Shown here piece after piece: positions 19,623 to 33,700 of a DNA stretch of 64,000 bases; positions within the stretch are counted from its first letter, which is position 1; each line of letters starts with the position of its first letter. A model generated the notes under the pieces. That model ran no database searches. It was given only the letters and a program-made list of their open reading frames with translations, and had not been told where the DNA came from. The stretch is taken from positions 7,581,501-7,645,500 of the forward strand of contig NC_092572.1 in assembly GCF_037975245.1 (NCBI RefSeq), read 5' to 3'. The stretch is from Apostichopus japonicus (taxonomy: Eukaryota; Echinodermata; Holothuroidea; Aspidochirotida; Stichopodidae). The translations under genes were made by a program, and so were the position numbers.

Positions 19623-22600
19623 CTGAAAGAAAAAAGGAGAGGTTCAGTATTTCAATTTAATAGCAATGTAGCGAATAGTTTACTCAAGATTTTTCTGCAC
19701 CTCAAATAACGTTTCCTCCAATCCATGTTAATAATATCGAGCATGAGGATTATGCAACAACATGGATTCTTTCCGGAAACTTACTTAGATTGTTTTTTTT
19801 TTACCAATAGAAACAAATGAAGCTAAATAATTCGATGCATTACGATGATAGAGATATTGTGCGCTGATATAACAATGTAGTGAATGTCTGTCAATTTACC
19901 TACATTTACCTGTTTCTCAAATTTGTTGATTTATTGTAACTGCATCTGGAAGTAACATAATGAATTCTGTCTACACGGTAATTCAGCTGATTTTTTTTTC
20001 ATGATATTTAGCTGACTTATTCACAGAGGAACATTACATTTCTACCAAAAAGTGGCCTCGTAATGAGTTTCGAAAAACAGCGAACATAAACAGCTACGCG
20101 AAAATTTCAAATGTATCAACAACAACAAGATTAAAATAGGAAAGTAAATATATTGGAGAAAGTTTTCCGTTGGGACATCAGAGACCATCTACTGTGGTCA
20201 AATCAAGGGAATAAGATTGTTTATCTAGCCAAAGCATGCTCCATAACCATATCTAAAGTTGGGGACATGATATTGAAATGAGTTTTCGACTAACGGAGAA
20301 GAATAATTTGCCTTTCCATTTGAGTGTCAACAACCGGAATATCCCTTTCATCAAAACTCAGAATCTCTGCCATGTCATTATAGACTTGTTAATAAGTATT
20401 CCATTGCATACAGGGAATATGAAAACTTTAATCATAATAGCTCCTAAATGATAAGAAAATTTGGTTCGGTTATTAAATCATTAGCACCTAATCAGTACAT
20501 ATTTTGTTTCACACAAGGCTCGTCTTCAAACAATTCTCTCACTTACATCTGTTTTGTTCACAAGTAATCGTCTGTTGGTGGCAATATGTGGGTTCATATC
20601 ATGCCTAATATTGACAAATGTTTGTATGCATCCAACTTCTATGGTCCGGACCCACGGTGCGATACCCGTGCGTGGTTCGTGTGGCATAATAAGTTTTGAC
20701 TGATATTCATCAACATACATACGTTTTCTGTCTTACAAGTCACAGTATGTCGTCTTTTCTGCTTTAGTTGTTCACCATGTGTATAGTTGACACAGAGCAA
20801 TTCATTCATCTTTTATGTGACTTAACAACACGTTTGATAACTGGGATATGTAAAATACAGTGCAGCAAAGTGAACTTAATGAACGTAAATAAATGTAGAA
20901 TATGAATATTCTTGACCTGTTTTGTACTGAGCCTTGGAGTTGACTTTTTATTTTATTTTGGTCTTTCACAAAGTTAAGAGATATCACACGGACTAGTAGT
21001 TACAACACCATTCAGGTAACTACTTACACTTGCAGTGCATTGCATGAGACACGTACTGGAGTTGTTAAAAGTATTTGTGTCTTTCTATGATGATATGATT
21101 ACTTGTTGGTATTCGGAACCTTCTTCATTAACAAGTGCAAACAGTTGTTTTAAGAATCGTTCATATATATGAAATACCTGCATTATGTCTACCAACTTCA
21201 TATCAATTTGTTTTAATGTAAGAGTCATATTTCCTCTGTCAGTTTGACAGCTGCTAATAGTCCAACTAACCTACTGAATAATGTATATATTGCCTTATTC
21301 TATATCCCAATTGGTTGAATGGGCTGGGCATGTACGTTGCGTATGTATACATGTATATAGGTGAAGTGTGCACGAGTATTCAAGGCGATACGAGCGTGAC
21401 TATGAATAGTAATTTGTTTCGGCGTTTTGTTGCATTTTTTTTTATTGGGTTAGTCCCCTATGTGGGAGTGTCAATAATGTAAAAGAAAATGACATCATTG
21501 ACTAGTTTACACTATGACGTATTCAGTCAGCTATATATTGTGTCAATCCATACAGTTTTGATTAAACACTGCGCGGTCATAAGTTCAACCCTATTGTTCA
21601 CTGTAGAACAAACATGAAATGTAAATCCATCCAGATCCCTATTAACCACGTTCATTGTTAACCCCCCCCCCCCTCCCCCTCCTCTTATAAGTAGCGTACA
21701 CTTGGGTGTGCATGAACATCTATGTATGAAATAATATCAGGCTTGTACGACGTCAAACGAGTGCTCCACAGTTCATATCTGTACAGTTTTCCATTGAACG
21801 GGATTTATATTAGGGGGACGCACACAGTTGTACGTGACACGCAACAAAACACATTGATATGCACTTCAATAATTTTATTTTGTCTCAAGCGTCACACTAC
21901 TACAGAAATGTCATTAATACCTGCTGCTCTGTAGATATTTCTTTCTATATTATATGACAAAATTTTTATTACTATGTTTCAGAAAAGCATGAGAGGAATT
22001 TCATTGGATTACTTGTTCTAGTACCGGTCCTTTTCCTAGTTTCTATCTTAATGAGTGTTGGCCTTTCCTGCAAAAAATAAGAGTAAGTTCCCAGTATGAA
22101 ACGAAATCGTAACGTTGTCCATGTGTGAGTATTTTAAAACTCGTGTCCGCAGGACGCAACGTCTTAAACATAGTTGCGTCCGCTCAGAAAAAAAATGGCG
22201 TCCCTTAAGTCCTCCATGAAAACATGCACATTGAAATACCTCTACAGAACACACAATACTTAGTTATAATGACCCCAGACAAAACATTGGCTTGTGTGCA
22301 ACGGAAGCCAGTGATAAGTCTAAAATATGCACGACAAAAATCATATGATGAAAGCTGTAACTAGTATACAACAACATAATTACTTACAAATTCTAAGATC
22401 GGGAAGTTTGCCGTAGACTAGTAACCATAGCTACAAGTAGTTGAATGTGAACAACATCCTTGGTGTTGATTGATCACTATAGATGGAAGAATGGCTGCAG
22501 ACAATGGTAAGGGGTATTAGCCAATGTAATCACAATAAATTTGGAAACTACAGTGACAATTTTTAGCAAAGAAATCTCTGTAATGGAACTGTTGTTTACT

Positions 22601-25600
22601 CTGTACTTGAGGTTGATTGTTATGATTTATTCGTTTTAAACAGAATCACTAATCTTGCACAAAGGATTGGACTTTTGGTTCTTTCGAGAAGTTGTTTTAT
22701 CTTTATGAGAAAGAAGGATATTCATTTAACAACTTGTTATGTTTTGTATAGGCCTAGTTTTGAGTGTGTGTACTTAGGGTTTGCTTCTCCCAAAATGCTC
22801 TTTTTAAGCATTTTTAAGGTTTTGCGTTCATCCCTGGCTAAAAGATTACGTCCCAGATGCAGATTCTTGCGTTCGGGACAATGCTGTACACGACATTTTT
22901 GTTTAACATATTCGCAAATTTGATCTTCGTTAGTCTGTACTACGTCAGGCAACTCTAGTAGTATTGTTGATGCTTTTATTGGACAACCAAAAGTCATTCG
23001 GACAACCAAATATGAAGGCAATGTTGTCCAAATCACAGCCTTAAAATCTTCTTAAAAATGAGCCTTGATATTTTTCAGCCAACTTGACTTCATTTGGTTC
23101 GATCACGATTTAACAGCACACTGGATAATTTGTATACAAGGGTTTACTTCTGGTGAACTCAACTCATGTTTTGTTACACCATCTCTGTGCACGCATTTTT
23201 TTCTATCTCAGAAATTCTCTTTAATTAAATGCTCAAAGTTTCCATAAACTGGTTATTGAAATAAATACTCCTGAGACATGTGGTAACATATCAAACTGGT
23301 CATGGGCTAAACACAAACAGGAAATAAGAATGGATTTTTTGGACGAATATAATATTTTTCTACTACAATGAAATCAAATTCAAATGGCAATACTTTCCAC
23401 TAACTGCCAAAAAGGGCTTCCAGTCGAGTTTCAACATCAACTTGACAACTTCACCTGCTCCTCTCTGTAAGGTTGCAATCATTAAATCATAGTTTAATAA
23501 ACAAACAATACAAGAGCAAACCATGTATAAATGTTGAACAATGTCAGAATATGCATTCACACCGTTGATGCAAAAAGTGCGCTATACCCCGGATTCCAAT
23601 CATGATATAATTTCCAATTACTGTATTGCTTGTACACTGTTTCTAAAGGTTTTCAATTTGATGTATTAGCTCATCTTCATCTTTGACTACTGCCACCACG
23701 GGGCAAAGCTGATTGCAATTGTAAGGACTTTCCCACTTACCCCTAATGTTTATGGTGGTACACAATCACTATATAGCAGAAAGCCCTAACTGCGATAAAC
23801 TATATCAAAGCGAATAAATCATTGCAAATTTTCTCAAATTACCAAACTTACTGAAAACAATGACCAACGCATACCGATGTGATCACTTTTAAAGTTGCAC
23901 TGGAATGTTGGTAGAACACACTCAAACAAAAACAACATGCTCCTCTACATTAGATTGGCATGTGGTACAAAAAGGAAACTATTTCAGCAGTTACATTTTT
24001 TTAGCCTTAAAAATCAGAACTGTGTTTATGATGTGGCAGGTAACCGGGGCAAATACTAACGATAGTGAACATTCAATAACCTTTACAGTAGCATTTCTCG
24101 AAAGTGAAGATTACAGACTTTGCCGGTAAATGTTTACAGATGAAGTACTGTGTTTATACAAATGCGAGCGGTTAACGATTTTTACAGTATTTCGTCTTAG
24201 GAAAGAATAAAGTGGTACTGTAAAGCAGTTCTACATTTACAGGCTGTAAAAAGCACGGACTTTGTACTGTATATTAAACAAATATTCACAGTTAAAGCAC
24301 TTTTATCAACATTTACAGAATTTGTACTGTTAAAACTTAGAAAATACAGTTTCGTTTCCGTATATATAGCTAGTTTTACAGACCAAAAAACAGAACATTG
24401 AACTGTTTGTTTATACAGTTTTTTTTTTACTGTATATACTACTCCCTTACACAGCGTCTATGAAAATGTTATGTGCTTTGAATACGCTGTAAATGTGGGA
24501 AACCAATGTAAAGTCAACCGAGTGCCTAGAGAGAAAATACAAGAATAAAATACCGCATATTTAACTGACTTCATGGAGGGCCTTAAATGATGCAGAACAT
24601 ATTACGTATAGATCTCGATGACACAGGAACACGTCCCTAAAATGCCTAGTACAATTGATCACGACAATCACAATTTTATTCTTAAGTTTTATTCAAATTA
24701 GTACCTTTTCCATAACCACTATATGCAAGTCGGCCCAACCCAAGTCAGTTCCGACCGCTTTCCTATTACAGTATGTGAATACATACGCAATGTCGATTAA
24801 AAACTCAAGCGCCAATGGTTACTTTCGACGAAGTAAAATTAACTGAAGAACGTGGTCAAAAGGGACCGCGAACATTTAAGCAAGGTTCGATGAAGAAAAT
24901 ACTGTGGTGTCAATACACATTCTACTTTAGCAACACTCAATACGGAGAGAAGAAACATACCGTGAGATGAACAATCTTTTTCAGTATCAGAGATGTTAGC
25001 TTCCAACACAATTCATAAATTTTCTCAACTCATAACATGTTGTGATCAAAACAATGATTGAAATAGACGTGATATTCTTCGAAACAATTCAGCTACAACT
25101 TCCTACGGTGAGCGCTTCCTGTGAAAATATGTGTCAACAAGGCATACCATTATGATATTTGAGTGCATACATATCATGCCTATACCACAAACTTCTCAAT
25201 CTCTACACAGGGACAGTAACGTTACATGTAGTTCCATTTAAACAACGTTATTCAGCAAGAATGGTTGCGGACAATGGTAAGGATATATCAGCCAATCAAA
25301 TCACAGGACATTTTGACCTAACCTTGACTATGTTTGTGTTTCTTTGTAAAAGAAAGATATTCAATCAAAAATAGTGTCTGGTATGTTTTTCATAGGCCTA
25401 GCTGGGTGTGTGTACTTGAGGTTTGTTCCCCCCCCCCCAAAAAAAAAGTTCGCGCCCCGCCGGACGGAGTATTTTAAGGTTTTGCGTCCATGCAGGGCTA
25501 AAAAGTGCGGCCCAGACTCAGAATCCTGCGTTCGTAGCAATGTTGATGTGATGATTAATTGAAAGAGTAGAACGTCAATTGGCATGTTATCTGGGTATGA
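19623..25600. other. Spacer with paralogous fragments, no supported gene
   Basis: No convincing coding exon was found, and the open frames are short and unrelated to any family I recognise. A C-rich run lies near 21,662. Two segments, about 22,440-22,930 and 25,220-25,560, are diverged copies of each other: both have ATGG(C/T)TGC(A/G)GACAATG|GTAAGG, an AAAGAAGGATATTCA-like word, ATAGGCCTAG and TTTGCGT(T/C)CATCC. At 24,120-24,500 short TTTACAGT/ACTGTAAA words repeat in both orientations, possibly a decayed MITE. Confidence 0.5.
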
Positions 25601-25800
25601 TTTCAAACCGATATTTATGAGATGTAGTAAAGAAGCCCGCCCTTCCACCTTCACACCACACGACCCCTTCCCACCACACACCTTCCCAAGAATACCAACA
25701 ACTAGAATAGGTAAAAACTGTAGGTGATACTGCTACAGCCCCTTTATGTATAGGTTTGGACATGAAGTCCAAAGGCTCGTGAAGAGTGCAGTAATCACCT

Positions 25801-26630
25801 TTAAAGCAGCATTTTGCGTTGGGTCGCTTTTTTCCACCTTTTTTCCACTTTTTAACATGTGCATCGATTTTTTTAGATGTATCAATCATAAAACAGCAAA
25901 CTAAGATGCCATCCAAGTTTCACCCTGCCAAGAGCGTTAATTAGCGAGTAATTAACGATTTATGTCGATAACGAGTAAAAGTGTCCTCGACAAAGTTTTC
26001 ATATCTCCAAATCCACTAGTTTGAATTCCACCAATCAGTGAATAGCATGTTTATTCATAAGCATTTTGCGTTTGGTCGCCGTTTTCTACTTTTTTGACAT
26101 GTCCATCGAGTTTTTTACATACATCAAATCACAAAACAGCAAATTAAGATATTAGCCAAGTTTTTCCCTGCCAAAAACGTTATTGGCGAGTATTCCACAT
26201 ACAAAATTAATCGCATTCAGTTCCCAAACCCACTAGTTTGAATTCAACCAATCAGAGATGCAGGTTTAGTTATGAGCCGTTGCTAAAAATAGATTCAAGA
26301 CTTTGCGTTTTTACAACCAGGGAGTTGTTATGCAACTCTCTGGTACAACTGCCATATAGACTGTACACAAATCAAGCGTGGTGTTATATTACGTATCTGT
26401 CAATGACGTTCGTAGTGTTTAAATATTCATATTATTGGCGAGGTTTATTGGGTTCCCAACGGAAAATATCTTGGAGAACAACAAAGTTGAAAGTTGCAAT
26501 TTTTTCGACTTTTATGCCACCATTTGAAGTAAAATATAAATAGATAAGCTAGTTATGTATGTCGTTATGGCATAGTGGAGTCAGTGAGGTTGAGAAAAAT
26601 CATAGAAAAGGACGCAAAATGCTGCTTTAA
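25801..26630. mobile_element. TTAA-flanked MITE with ~15-bp terminal inverted repeats
   Basis: A TTAA at 25801-25804 is followed by AGCAGCATTTTGCGT. The exact inverse ACGCAAAATGCTGCT ends at 26626 and is followed by TTAA at 26627-26630. Inside, about 25,800-25,960 and 26,060-26,190 are diverged copies (TTTTGCGTT.GGTCGC, CAAACAGC-type words, AAGTTT...CCCTGCCAA). No transposase frame is present. The TTAA duplication fits piggyBac- or Kolobok-type movement by a transposase made elsewhere. Confidence 0.75.
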
Positions 26631-27417
26631 GACGTACCTGGATTAACTGTCGATAATCTCTCGACTGATAAACCTGGATTCGCGACTGTTTAACATGGAT
26701 TATCAATTTAAAACAGAATAATGAACATGTGGCTTGCCATATACGTCAACATTATCTTGTAAACCCTCTTCCTTTTTGACACCCACTCCGTCTAACGACA
26801 CTGCCCTAGATATAGCGCTGTCTGATCAGCTTTAGTAGACTACATTCCATTACGGTTAATACACATATATGATCGCGCTTGGTAGTATTATGATAGTTTG
26901 TGTATTGCTTTGCGATATAGAAAGAAAATGTTTCTGATTAATGGAACAAGAGAAGTAATTATACAGAAACACATACAAAGCTTATAAAAATTGGAATCAT
27001 CATCTTTGTATTCCTTTTGAATAAAATTACTGAACCTTAACGTAACTTGGCCCCTGCGAATTCAGCACACCGTCTACACAATAGATTATAAAAATTGGCG
27101 ACGGCTGTTCAAAGCTCCTAGTCGTGTGACATTATTGCACAAAAGGGAAATCCCGGTTGAGGTCGCACTTCTGCTATCGGTAAAACCCGAGCAAGTTTGA
27201 ATCCGATCAAATTTGATTTGAATGTACATGACTTCTCATGTCGGGCAAGAGAAAAATTTCAAGTAAAGGAATAAGCTTGTATTACTTTAAAAACACTGCA
27301 GTCTGTATTATTTGTCTGGGCCTTTTAGGAGAATATGTAAATTCAACGATGCATAAATAAAACGTGGTTCTTTTCTCTTCTCTTTTTTCTTAGACGTTTA
27401 TAGAAAAATTTAAATTT

Positions 27418-27451
27418 AAATTTATATTTATATATATAAATATAAATATAA

Positions 27452-27489
<38 letters not shown>
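27418..27489. repeat. TATAAA/TA microsatellite
   Basis: TTTATA- and TA-type short repeats lie next to the Penelope-like remnant. The Tyr-Ile run in the minus frame is an artefact. Confidence 0.9.
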
Positions 27490-27559
27490 CATAATATAAC
27501 GAAAATCTGCGTTAACTCCATAAGAAAATGTTATTAGAGAAAACCAGAGAAATAAGATA

Positions 27560-28240
27560 TAACTCATAATTAAGGAGTAAAGGTTTAGGAAAATATTGAA
27601 ATTTTCGGTCCCCACGGGACCTTCTTCAGCAATACTTGGCAGTCGAATGAAAAGTAAAAAATGTAACACAACGAAATTTTGTCACGCTAGATAAGTGTAA
27701 GTTGCATTAAAGGAATTATATCCAAATAAACCATGATTATACAGGAAGCGGATTAAGGAAGAACGGATTACATATGCTGTAGAACTGATAGTTGAGGCTG
27801 GTGATGTGAGACTTAATACGAAAGATCCAATTGATTTCTTTACGTTTACGTTCATTAGCGTATTTGAAGTTCGAGGCAATTAAAATACATTTTAGGTTTT
27901 TGAGAGAATGACTATGAAGATTGAAATGTTCGGAAATTGGGAATCCTGCAAAATTATCACGAATAGATTTTTGTGATTATTAAAACGTAAGCGGAACCGG
28001 GAGCCTGTTTTACCTACATAATTGCCCTCTTTGCAAAGTATACAGTAGAAAATGTAAATAACATTAATAGAATCACAAAAGAGGGAAGGGGGTCTAAGAC
28101 TATAGTCAACATTGAGAATTTTGACCTGGGGTAATATGGGGGCATATTTGTCATCGACGTTTACCGCAAGGGAAATTGCCTGCGGTAAACCTGCCTTAGG
28201 TGGAAACTAAGTGAGGGAGTCTGGAGGAAGTGAGTAGAAA
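27560..28240 (-). mobile_element. Penelope-like element remnant with GIY-YIG endonuclease
   Basis: On the minus strand the frame around 28,075-27,960 reads NVIYIFYCILCKEGNYVG and then KTGSRFRLRFNNHK. This is the GIY-YIG nuclease signature with the preceding Cys pair, as in endonuclease-bearing Penelope-like retroelements. Further on, NERKRKEINWIF fits the conserved Arg/Glu helix of this nuclease. Frameshifts and an early stop break the frame before ~27,680, and no reverse transcriptase is seen upstream. It is a 5'-truncated, dead copy. It lies between the spacer and the receptor tail remnant, so it probably inserted after the locus duplicated. Confidence 0.65.
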
Positions 28241-28837
28241 TTTAAGGTTCGGGGGTTGACGAAATGCTATCGCGATTGGTAAAGTATCAAATTCAGAATA
28301 TCATGTGAATTATGATATCTCATCATCATCATATCATTGTGGTACGTTTATATAAAACTGCACGACTGGTTTATTAACATGATTTATAAAGTGTTAGGTA
28401 ATGCACATTTTATTCATTTGAAATCATTGGGGTTTGCTTTCGTGTTTAAAAAATGTGTTTTTAAGTAAATCTTAAAAGTTACCATAACCTTCATCAATAA
28501 CAATGAATATTTGGGAAAATGCAGGAAATTTGTATTGAACAAATTGTGTGAATATAATACGTAATCAGTGGCAGTAGAGCCTGGGGTTTGTGGCCCTTCC
28601 TCTTCCCATGTCCCACTTCATAAATTACAAGTGTGCTCTTCTACGATAATGAAAATATTTATTTAATTAATCCATCTATATATAGAAACCTGGTGTTATT
28701 CGTGTATTTTAGGCAGTATTTCGCAAAATGCATACAGACATCACCACTACTCTTTACGGAGATGATATTTTCGAGATAATTGTACATAAAGAAAAGTTTA
28801 GTCACGCATTGATCATGCTTCAATAGAACATTCACTA

Positions 28838-29620
28838 TAATATTGTTCTTTTCTCGAGAAAAGTGTGAAGTGTGATGTGTGTTAGTAACATTCTGGTTTA
28901 AACACCTTATGGTGTATTCAAAGGGATGGTTTGTAATAAATATGGACTTTAAATTTTCCTTTTACCTTTGACGAGGTCATGTGGAAATTATGTAAGAACT
29001 AAACAATAAAAACTGTAATGTCATGAACGCTGTAGGTATGATATATGTGTTATTAACGTATTTATGATGCGCTATCTATCGTTAAATGAATGCCATTCAT
29101 TTGTTTTTTAAATAAGAAAAGCTTCTTTTATTCATCATTTTCGTACAGCTACGAAATCCCCTTGTTGCAATGATACAGATAAAAAAAAATGTTTTTTTTT
29201 TTCTGTTTTACATGTTTAGACATTAACTAGGATGCACCTGTTTTTAGCTCGTTCGCACATCTGACTGAATGGGTACCCTTTTCTAAAGTTCATATAAGAT
29301 AGGCCATAGGCGATATTAAGTGAATTGAATTATCATATTACCGTAATGTTATGAAGCTGTCGCTTGAAGTCTTCTTGCTTTGGAATAATAATGTTGAAGA
29401 TGAAAAAGTTATATCGTATCTTTGAAAAATATTTCCTTCGGCTTCGGTTTAAGTTTAGTATTTGTGTTCTGCATTTCCTGATAGGCCTATAAGAAAATAT
29501 ATGGATTTTTTTTTCAAACAAATCGTGAAAAGGATCTCATTGTGGACAAAGACTAAGAGGTAGTAAAGATATTAGGTCGTACATGTCCACAGTTGCGATT
29601 GTATACTTGTACCTAATTAA
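28838..29620 (-). pseudogene. Remnant of Ig-TM-NACHT locus: cytoplasmic exons and NACHT-exon flank
   Basis: Three pieces keep the order seen in receptor 2. 29,613-29,575 matches the first cytoplasmic exon (GT ACA AGT ATA CA), but its donor is gone and the frame runs to a stop. About 29,478-29,421 matches the second cytoplasmic exon with acceptor and donor (AAAG|GTACGA) intact. 28,838-29,060 matches the sequence around and upstream of the NACHT-exon acceptor (TATTGTTCTTTTC... and on). The NACHT exon itself, the TM and the Ig exons are absent. Homology to the receptor-1 intron continues to about 29,870. Confidence 0.65.
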
Positions 29621-30004
29621 GCAATAATAAATGTCTGATCGATTCAATTTGTGTTCCTTTTAATATTCCAATGTTCGTTGTTAATATAGCAAACAAGAAA
29701 TATTGAATGGAGCTTTGTAAATTGCATTGTTCTTTGTAAGACTAAAACAGGGTGTAATCAACGGTCTACCTTGCGTTTAATCAACAGTCTACAGTGTAGA
29801 TATGACATAATAAACTATGAACGAAGGTATAACGAAAGCAATGCACGCGGTTCGTACTTTACCGAATGGTTGGTTTGATATTATATCCAACTACCAAACG
29901 TAGCATATTGTTTATCCTCAATATCGTTTCAAGCTGCAATACCACGTATTAAGGAGAATAGCATCATCCAATGAAACTGTGTAATCACTTTCAGGACTGA
30001 CCAG

Positions 30005-30386
30005 GGCAGTGGCGAAGCGTCCATACAGTCAGAGGGGGCGGATGCCCCCCCCCCCCCGACGGACTCAAATGGACTGCTGGCGCCCTTTTCATTTTTTTAC
30101 CACTTTTACTTATTCGCGATTATTGACTTTTTTATTGCGCTCTCAAATACCTATTGACATTTGTCACATTTTGTTGGTGTAATTTTCTGACAAATTGGCG
30201 ATGAAACCTATTTATTCTTCGTTTATCTGCAAACTAGCAAGGCCCGGAAAGGGTCATTTCTGGCGATCTAGGGAGTATCTTTACTCAAAAAAATTATGTT
30301 CGCTCCTCGCCAACCTGTGGTGGCGCTCCGCTTAGATAGTGTCGAAAGCGCCCCTACAGACCAGTCTCCCCCCCCCCCCCTGACTA
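30005..30386. mobile_element. Insertion with C-runs, absent from the 61.6-kb paralogous flank
   Basis: The flanks match 61,590-61,700, but this ~380-bp piece does not. It starts near CAGTGGCGAAGCGTCC, has poly-C runs near 30,047 and 30,372, and is bordered on both sides by CTGAC. The CAGTGGCG start resembles hAT-type termini, but no inverted partner was found, so the class is uncertain. Confidence 0.45.
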
Positions 30387-30409
30387 ATGTTGTATTCATT
30401 TAAGTGGAA

Positions 30410-30735
30410 GGGCCTACCTGTGCAATCAGTTATAAATGAGCAAACTACCCACAGTTTTTTGACAGCATGTAGCTATGTTTTTATACTCAACCAGAAATAG
30501 CGTTACTTTAATACAGTGATAATGGGTGCACCGCCATTCCATGCTGTTATCGGTGATTGTATTAGTATGTACTTATTTCGATAAACTTTTAGTTTCGTAA
30601 TTACATGTACATATGTCACAATGCCCCTGGCAATATAAAGTGTGAATATCATAGTAGCGCATAATCACTTAACGTTAGAATGACATATGTGTTAATCAGT
30701 CTTTGAGCGAAGTGTGTAGAGCTTGACAGAGAAAT
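30410..30735 (+). promoter_or_regulatory. Conserved upstream region of kinase-like receptor 1, with TATA box
   Basis: This segment is closely repeated upstream of the second kinase-like gene (61,720-62,055). Both contain CCCCTGGCAATATAAAGT. The TATAAAG at 30634-30640 lies 96 bp before the ATG and would place transcription start near 30,665. Also shared are GACAGCATGTAGCTA, CCAGAAATAGCGTTACT and GAGCGAAGTGTGTAGAGCTT. Confidence 0.55.
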
Positions 30736-33700
30736 ATGGCCGTATTGACTAACATTCTGTACAGCAATGGTTTACCTGCAATACTTATAGGTAAGAATTT
30801 TATTTCTGAAGGTTATATACAAACAAAATACTATCAGTAAACAATATAAGGCTATTAGCTTAGAAAATAATAAGAATCGGTGAATAACAAATTAACTCTT
30901 TCCACTTTCACAATATGGCAACTTAACATCTGCTTGGCATTATCTGTTTTGCCGAGAGAATTTGCAGACACATGTAGAGAAACACACAACATTAACTGTT
31001 ATAGTTAAAAGATAATTCAGGATGAAGTCAGTTTATTTCAGTATGTACAAGTTAAACGAAATACGGTGAATTCTGCAGCTAGATTATCAATGCGGTTTTC
31101 TGTTTGCTTAAGTTTACATTTGGTATACAATAATCACAGAATATCAATTCGTGATAGTTCTGCAGGATTCTCTGTTCCGAACATTGTAACTATTCTTGAT
31201 TCTCTCTATAAAATTGTGTAGAAAATGTAATGTAACAGACTAGCACATCTCGATAAAAGTGGCAAATCCTACATTTGAATGACAACCTTTCTTACTGGCT
31301 TCGAACAACTGCAAATGCAGCCCATTTTCAAAGCCCAATTGGTTAAGGCGACCGCATGTAGAGTTGGAGGCTGAAGATTTTGCACTGTTTTGTAATTTCT
31401 AACTCATAACCGTTTCAATTAAATTTATTTATATAATTGTTCTTTGCAGTTTTTTTGAGCATTTCCGGTTCCCCAAAGAACAAGACTAGTGCTGAGGCGA
31501 CTACAGATTCTATAGTGATGGCGATACTACACGAAAATGTATGTCTAAAATGCCCTGTCTTGTTTTCTGAGAATACAGGGTTAATATGGAGACTTGGATT
31601 TAACCAATCGTATTTATTTAGAGGTGAAGCAAGAACTTACGACAACAGGAATTTTCCTTTGACGATAAACGAGTGTGATTCGATGCACTACGCACTGGGA
31701 TTACTCAACGTCGCAATTGGTGTCAATGATGTAAGGTATACGTGCTGGAGAAAGGATCAACTGATCTCTTCATTTGTGGTTCATATCCAAGGTAAATTTA
31801 ACGAATACTTTCAGTGGTTGCTAACCAAATATAGCTATTTTTCGAACATAAATATCAAATAAGCTAATCATTGATGTTTATCAGGGTTTATTTTAATCAT
31901 GATGATGACTATTTCCTTGTGTGGTAGAACTTTGAATATACATGTAAAAAATTGGGCAACAATTGAGCTATGTGTTAAGAAATGATCACATTCTAGCTAA
32001 TATCTTACATAAATTAAAGCACTTGATTCCTTTCTCTTGAAAGACATATGTTTAATGATAAAAATAGAGTTTTAAGGGTGCCCCTTGTAATTAACACATT
32101 TCATGTTTTCCTTGTAATCAATTATAGTAACACCAACAATGGAAATTGTTGGGGAAAGCGTGGTTGTGAATACGGATACTAGCAGGACACTTTCGGCTAT
32201 TGAGGGTGTGGATGTTGAGATACAATGTGCTATTTTCAACACAATCCTACCGTTAAACGTGACGTGGTTACAGAACGGAGTTTATAACAGAACTGACATT
32301 TTTACTGACGTCACGAAACTAGAGATGAAAAATTTGACATCAAATTTGAAGTTCAAAATGAGAGTCAATATTCAAAATTTCACATGTAAAGTTAATGGCA
32401 GATATGTTGTAAACCAAGAGAGTGAAATTTTAATTCACATCCAAAATCCTAAGTCCATTACACCAGACGACACATCAGGTAAGAATTTCGTTCATTTGTG
32501 ACTTCCATATAATTATAGCTTGGACTCGCAACGAGATACCTCAGTAAAAATGTTATTGAAGCTCGGTACAGTTTTCTTCACTCTCTCAGAAAAGAAAATG
32601 CTCTAGTTGTTTGTTCGTTCTCTAAATCAGTGGTTATTTGGATCACGAAGAGAATACTAAATAACAATTGTGAACCGGTTGTTCATTATTTAAAGGAACT
32701 ATATGAATAATGAAGTGCCCTTGACACAAGCCCCCAAAAAAGTTCTAGAAATCTTTTTCTTTACTCATTAAATCTATACAGGTACTGATGAAGGCAAAAT
32801 GGGCGTTTATTATTTTATCGTACCAATCCTCTTCACTATATCGACGTTGACGAGTTTACTGATGTTTTATAAAGTTCAAAGTACGTGGAAATATCTAAGT
32901 AATCTATTCTTACTGAATTAGGAAAACAAACTACAAACTTTAAAACATCACTGAAAACGTATAAATTTAATAGGGCAAACTAAGCTTCAAAAGTGATTTT
33001 CCACAAAATCTAAAAAATTGAGACTATTTTTTGTATATCACGTGGCCAGTATAATATTTGGAAGATCATCAACTTGCTGGAGCGTCTATTCCCTGTCGCC
33101 CTTCTAGCAATTGGTAATCTTTCAAAGGAGCTGTTAGGTACGATTTGAGAATGTAAGTAGCTTAGCATTGTAGTCCATTGACTGATATTAATTTCAAAAT
33201 AAAAACAATGTTCAAGAGCAACCCTCTTTTGTGAATTTTGTGTCAGAAAATAGTAAATAGCTATAAAATTGCTGAAAATTCAATCCGACTTTGACATGAA
33301 TTCACCTCATCTGGATAAGCATTTTCCAAATGAATTGAAACTCAGTTTCTGAATAGGAATAAACATTCCAGTTGGGAATAAACAAGTATGTATTTCAAAA
33401 AAAGAAGAGAAAATGCAAGCATATTTTATTTCTGCAAATTAAAAATAAAACAAACATAAAAGAAAAGCAAACACAAAGGTAAAACTTTAGTCCATTTTAA
33501 AAATCAGGATCATAACGTGATGTCCTTTTAATGTCTGTGCTGTGACATAATTGGTATATGTCATTATATTTCACACGCTGTGTTATTTTTTAGGACTTAG
33601 ATCGCAGAGGATGGGCACTACAGAGAGAACAAAGTAAGTCACTTCAACTTCCTTATCTGAGCAGTAAAAACACATATTCAAATTAACGTGAAGTGTCCAA

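Noticed and set aside
25361-25916. Minus-strand frames of ~105 codons in the spacer
   Set aside because: They cross a C-run and low-complexity Gly/Trp text, show no domain, and overlap repeat-derived sequence.
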